A stretch of 64,000 nt of DNA from Antedon mediterranea (Eukaryota; Echinodermata; Crinoidea; Comatulida; Antedonidae). A program made the translations under genes and the position numbers. The notes beneath the pieces were generated by a model. It saw only the letters and a list, made by a program, of their open reading frames with translations, searched no databases and had not been told where the DNA came from. Positions 59,569 to 64,000 of the stretch are shown piece after piece. The stretch lies in contig NC_092676.1 in assembly GCF_964355755.1 (NCBI RefSeq), forward strand, positions 12,260,288 to 12,324,287, read 5' to 3'. How positions within the stretch are numbered: the first letter of the stretch is position 1; each line of letters opens with the position of its first letter.

Positions 59569-62099
59569 GTGCATTTCGAAAAAATTTGTTAACATAAAAA
59601 GACCAAAGTGTTTAGAATATCTCCAAATCGCATTTGGAGACGTTTTAGACCATTTTGTGCATTTCGATGAAACTTGGTTACACAAAAACATCAAAGTGCT
59701 TAAAATCACATTTGAAACCGTTTTAGAGCATTTTTAGCATTTCGATAATACTTTTCACACAAGAACATCAAAGTGTACAAAATAGCTTCAAATCGCATTT
59801 GGAGACGTTTTAGACCATTTTGTGCATTTCGATGAAACTTGGTTACACAAAAACATCAAGGTGCTTAAAATCACATTTGAAACCGTTTTAGACCATTTTG
59901 AGCATTTCGATAAAACTTTTCACACAAAAAAATCAAAGTGCACAAAATAGCTTCAAATCGCATTTGGAGACGTTTTAGACTATTTTGTGCATTTTGAAAA
60001 AATTTGTTAACATAAAAAGACCAAAGTGTTTAGAATATCTCCAAATCGCATTTGGAGACGTTTTAAACCATTTTGTGCATTTCGATGGAACTTGGTTACA
60101 CAAAAACATCAAAGTGCTTAAAATCACATTTAAAACCGTTTTAGAGCATTTTGAGCATTTCGATAAAACTTTTCACACAAAAACATCAAAGTGTACAAAA
60201 TAGCTTCAAATCGCATTTAGAGAGGTTTTAGACCATTTTGTGCATTTCGATAAAACTTTACACACAAAAACATCAAAGTGTACAAAATAGCTTCAAATCG
60301 CATTTAGAGAGGTTTTAGACCATTTTGTGCATTTCGATAAAACTTTTCACACAAAAACATCAAATTGCACAAAATAGCTTAATATCGTGTTTGAAAACGT
60401 TTTAAACCATTTTGAGCATGTCGATAAAACTTTTCACACAAAAATATCAAAGCGCACAGAATATCTTCAAATCGCATTTAGAGACGTTTTAGACCATTTT
60501 GTGCATTTCGAAAAAATTTGTTAACATAAAATGACCAAAGTGTTTAGAATATCTCCAAATCGCATTTGGAGACGTTTTAGACCATTTTGTGCATTTCGAT
60601 GAAACTTGATTACACAAAAACATCAAAGTGCTTAAAATCACATTTAAAACCGTTTTAGAGCGTTTTGAGCATTTCGATAAACTTTTCACACAAAAACATC
60701 AAAGTGCACAAAATAGCTTCAAATCGCATTTAGAGATGTTTTAGACCATTTTGTGCATTTCGATAAAACTTTTCACACAAAAACATCAAATTGCACAAAA
60801 AAGCTTAATACCGTGTTTGAAATCGTTTTAAACCAATTTCAGCATGTCGAAAAAACTTTTCACACAAAAACATCAAAGTGCACAGAATATCTTCAAATCG
60901 CATTTAGAGACGTTTTAGACCATTTTGTGCATTTCGAAAAAATTTGTTAACATAAAAAGACCAAAGTGTTTAGAATATCTCCAAATCGCATTTGGAGACG
61001 TTTTAGACCATTTTGTGCATTTCGATGAAACTTGGTTACACAAAAACATCAAAGTGCTTAAAATCACATTTGAAACCGTTTTAGAGCATTTTGAGCATTT
61101 CGATAAAACTTTTCACACAAAAACATCAAAGTGTACAAAATAGCTTCAAATCACATTTGAAACCGTTTTAGACCATTTTGAGTATTTCGATAAAACTTTT
61201 CACACAAAAACATCAAAGTGTACAAAATAGCTTCAAATCGCATTTGGAGACGTTTTAGACCATTTTGTGCATTTCGATGAAACTTGGTTACACAAAAACA
61301 TCAAAGTGCTTAAAATCACATTTGAAACCGTTTTAGAGCATTTTTAGCATTTCGATAATACTTTTCACACAAAAACATCAAGGTGTACAAAATAGCTTCA
61401 AATCGCATTTGGAGACGTTTTAGACCATTTTGTGCATTTCGATGAAACTTGGTTACACAAAAACATCAAAGTGCTTAAAATCACATTTGAAATCGTTTTA
61501 GACCATTTTGAGCATTTCGATAAAACTTTTCACACAAAAAAATCAAAGTGCACAAAATACCTTCAAATCGCATTTGGAGACGTTTTAGACTATTTTGTGC
61601 ATTTCGAAAAAATTTGTTAACATAAAAAGACCAAAGTGTTTAGAATATCTCCAAATCGCATTTGGAGACGTTTTAAATCATTTTGTGCATTTCGATGGAA
61701 CTTGGTTACACAAAAACATCAAAGTGCTTAAAATCACATTTAAAACCGTTTTAGAGCATTTTGAGCATTTCGATAAAACTTTTCACACAAAAACATCAAA
61801 GTGTACAAAATAGCTTCAAATCGCATTTAGAGAGGTTTTAGACCATTTTGTGCATTTCGATAAAACTTTACACACAAAAACATCAAAGTGTACAAAATAG
61901 CTTCAAATCGCATTTAGAGACGTTTTAGACCATTTTGTGCATTTCGATAAAACTTTTCACACAAAAACATCAAATTGCACAAAATAGCTTAATATCGTGT
62001 TTGAAAACGTTTTAAACCATTTTGAGCATGTCGATAAAACTTTTCACACAAAAATATCAAAGTGCACAGAATATCTTCAAATCGCATTTAGAGACGTTT

Positions 62100-64000
62100 T
62101 AGACCATTTTGTGCATTTCGAAAAAATTTGTTAACATAAAAAGACCAAAGTGTTTAGAATATCTCCAAATCGCATTTGGAGACGTTTTAGACCATTTTGT
62201 GCATTTCGATGAAACTTGGTTACATAAAAACATCAAAGTGCTTAAAATCACATTTAAAACCGTTTTAGAGCGTTTTGAGCATTTCGATAAACTTTTCACA
62301 CAAAAACATCAAAGTGCACAAAATAGCTTCAAATCGCATTTAGAGATGTTTTAGACCATTTTGTGCATTTCGAAAAAACTTTTCACACAAAAACATCAAA
62401 TTGCACACAATAGCTTAATACCGTGTGTGAAATCGTTTTAAACCATTTTGAGCATGTCGATAAAACTTTTCACACAAAAACATCAAAGTGCACAGAATAT
62501 CTTCAAATCGCATATAGAGACGTTTTAGACCATTTTGTGCATTTCGAAAAAATTTGTTAACATTAAAAGACCAATGTGTTTAGAATATCTCCAAATCGCA
62601 TTTGGAGACGTTTTAGACCATTTTGTGCATTTCGATGAAACTTGGTTACACAAAAACATCAAAGTGCTTAAAATCACATTTGAAACCGTTTTAGAGCATT
62701 TTGAGCATTTCGATAAAACTTTTCACACAAAAACATCAAAGTGTACAAAATAGCTTCAAATCACATTTGAAACCGTTTTAGACCATTTTGAGCATTTCGA
62801 TAAAACTTTTCACACAAAAACATCAAAGTGTACAAAATGGCTTCAAATCGCATTTGGAGACGTTTTAGAGCATTTTGAGCATTTCGATAAAACTTTTCAC
62901 ACAAAAACATCAAAGTGTACAAAATAACTTCAAATCGCATTTAGAGACGTTTTAGACCATTTTGTGCATTTTGATAAAACTTTTCACACAAAAACATCAA
63001 ATTGCACAAAATAGCTTAATATCGTGTTTGAAAACGTTTTAAACCATTTTGAGCATGTCGATAAAACTTTTCACATAAAAATATCAAAGTGCACAGAATA
63101 GCTTCAAATCGCATTTGGAGACGTTTTAGACCATTTTGTGCATTTTGATAAAACTTTTCACACAAAAACATCAAATTGCACAAAATAGCTTAATATCGTG
63201 TTTGAAAACGTTTTAAACCATTTTGAGCATGTCGATAAAACTTTTCACTCAAAAATATCAAAGTGCACAGAATATCTTCAAATCGCATTTAGAGACGTTT
63301 TAGACCATTTTGTGCATTTCGAAAAAATTTGTTAACATAAAAAGACCAAAGTGTTTAGAATATCTCCAAATCGCATTTGGAGACGTTTTAAACCATTTTG
63401 TGCATTTCGATGGAACTTGGTTACACAAAAACATCAAAGTGCTTAAAATCACATTTAAAACCGTTTTAGAGCATTTTGAGCATTTCGATAAAACTTTTCA
63501 CACAAAAACATCAAAGTGTACAAAATAGCTTCAAATCGCATTTAGAGAGGTTTTAGACCATTTTGTGCATTTCGATAAAACTTTACACACAAAAACATCA
63601 AAGTGTACAAAATAGCTTCAAATCGCATTTAGAGACGTTTTAGACCATTTTGTGCATTTCGATAAAACTTTTCACACAAAAACATCAAATTGCACAAAAT
63701 AGCTTAATATCGTGTTTAAAACCGTTTTTACCATTTTGAGCATTTCGATAAACTTTTCACACAAAAACATCAAAGTGCACAAAATAGCTTCAAATCGCAT
63801 TTAGAGATGTTTTAGAACATTTTGTGCATTTCGATAAAATTTTTCACACAAAAACATCAAATTGCACAAAAAACCTTAATACCGTGTTTGAAATCGTTTT
63901 AAACCAATTTGAGCATGTCGATAAAACTTTTCACACAAAAACATCAAAGTGCACAGAATATCTTCAAATCGCATTTAGAGACGTTTTAGACCATTTTGGG
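62100..64000 (+). repeat. Further copy of part of the 12.2-kb block
   Basis: Matches 36542-38442 (offset 25,558) and 48754-50654 (offset 13,346), including CATTAAAAGACCAATGTG, TTGCACACAATAGC and CATATAGAGACG variants. It differs from them by a few bases, for example CCGTGTGTGAAATC near 62420 and AAAACCTTAATACC near 63873. It continues past the window edge. Confidence 0.85.

Larger units (their letters stand above)
17485..64000 (+). repeat. Satellite array, main segment
   Basis: More than 46 kb of A, B, C and D monomers, all in + orientation apart from four short inverted arms near 33.0, 34.0, 45.2 and 46.2 kb. No host gene, tRNA, rRNA or second mobile element is visible. Higher-order structure is complex and nested. 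The array runs off the right edge of the window. Confidence 0.97.

Noticed and set aside
17485-64000. CRISPR-like array
   Set aside because: Repeats are contiguous and related over their whole length, with no unique spacers and no cas genes; the LINE shows the genome is eukaryotic.

Overview
This is eukaryotic, AT-rich repeat DNA with no recognisable host gene. Almost all of it (1-10773 and 17485-64000) is one satellite array, read head to tail on the + strand. Monomers come in a few length classes: 87 bp (A and D types), 78 bp (B type) and 88 bp (C type). A non-LTR retrotransposon of the L1/Tx1 group interrupts the array at about 10774-17484. A long monomeric/higher-order satellite plus a LINE with a zinc-knuckle ORF1 and an apurinic-like endonuclease ORF2 points to an animal. 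A Tx1-type element in so AT-rich a genome would fit a marine invertebrate such as a mollusc, but the taxon is inference only.

Layout. 1-10773: satellite with a 100-N assembly gap (2384-2483); 1-1990 is repeated nearly unchanged at 5588-7577, and 3080-4150 at 8911-9981. 10774-17484: a near full-length LINE on the - strand, with a 5' UTR (17281-17484), intact ORF1 (16045-17280), ORF2 (12246-15925) broken by one frameshift and one in-frame stop, a long 3' UTR with internal tandem repeats (10781-12245), an AATAAA signal and a short poly(A). 17485-30742: satellite with nested kilobase-scale duplications. 30743-55165: a 12.21-kb block present twice in direct tandem and almost identical. Each copy carries two perfect 198-bp palindromes and nested 1,034-, 685- and 1,869-bp tandem duplications. 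55166-64000: more satellite, with a 676-bp tandem pair and, from 62100, another copy of part of the 12.2-kb block.

The LINE ORFs would act together: ORF1 as an RNA-binding nucleic-acid chaperone, ORF2 as nickase plus reverse transcriptase. The copy here is probably dead because ORF2 is split. The satellite has no convincing coding function; the many 60-170 codon open frames in it arise because 78 and 87 are multiples of three. The most unusual structures are the four perfect palindromes (the only inverted satellite DNA I saw), the helically phased A/T-tracts that run through every monomer, and the insertion junction, which shows a 25-bp target deletion instead of a target-site duplication.
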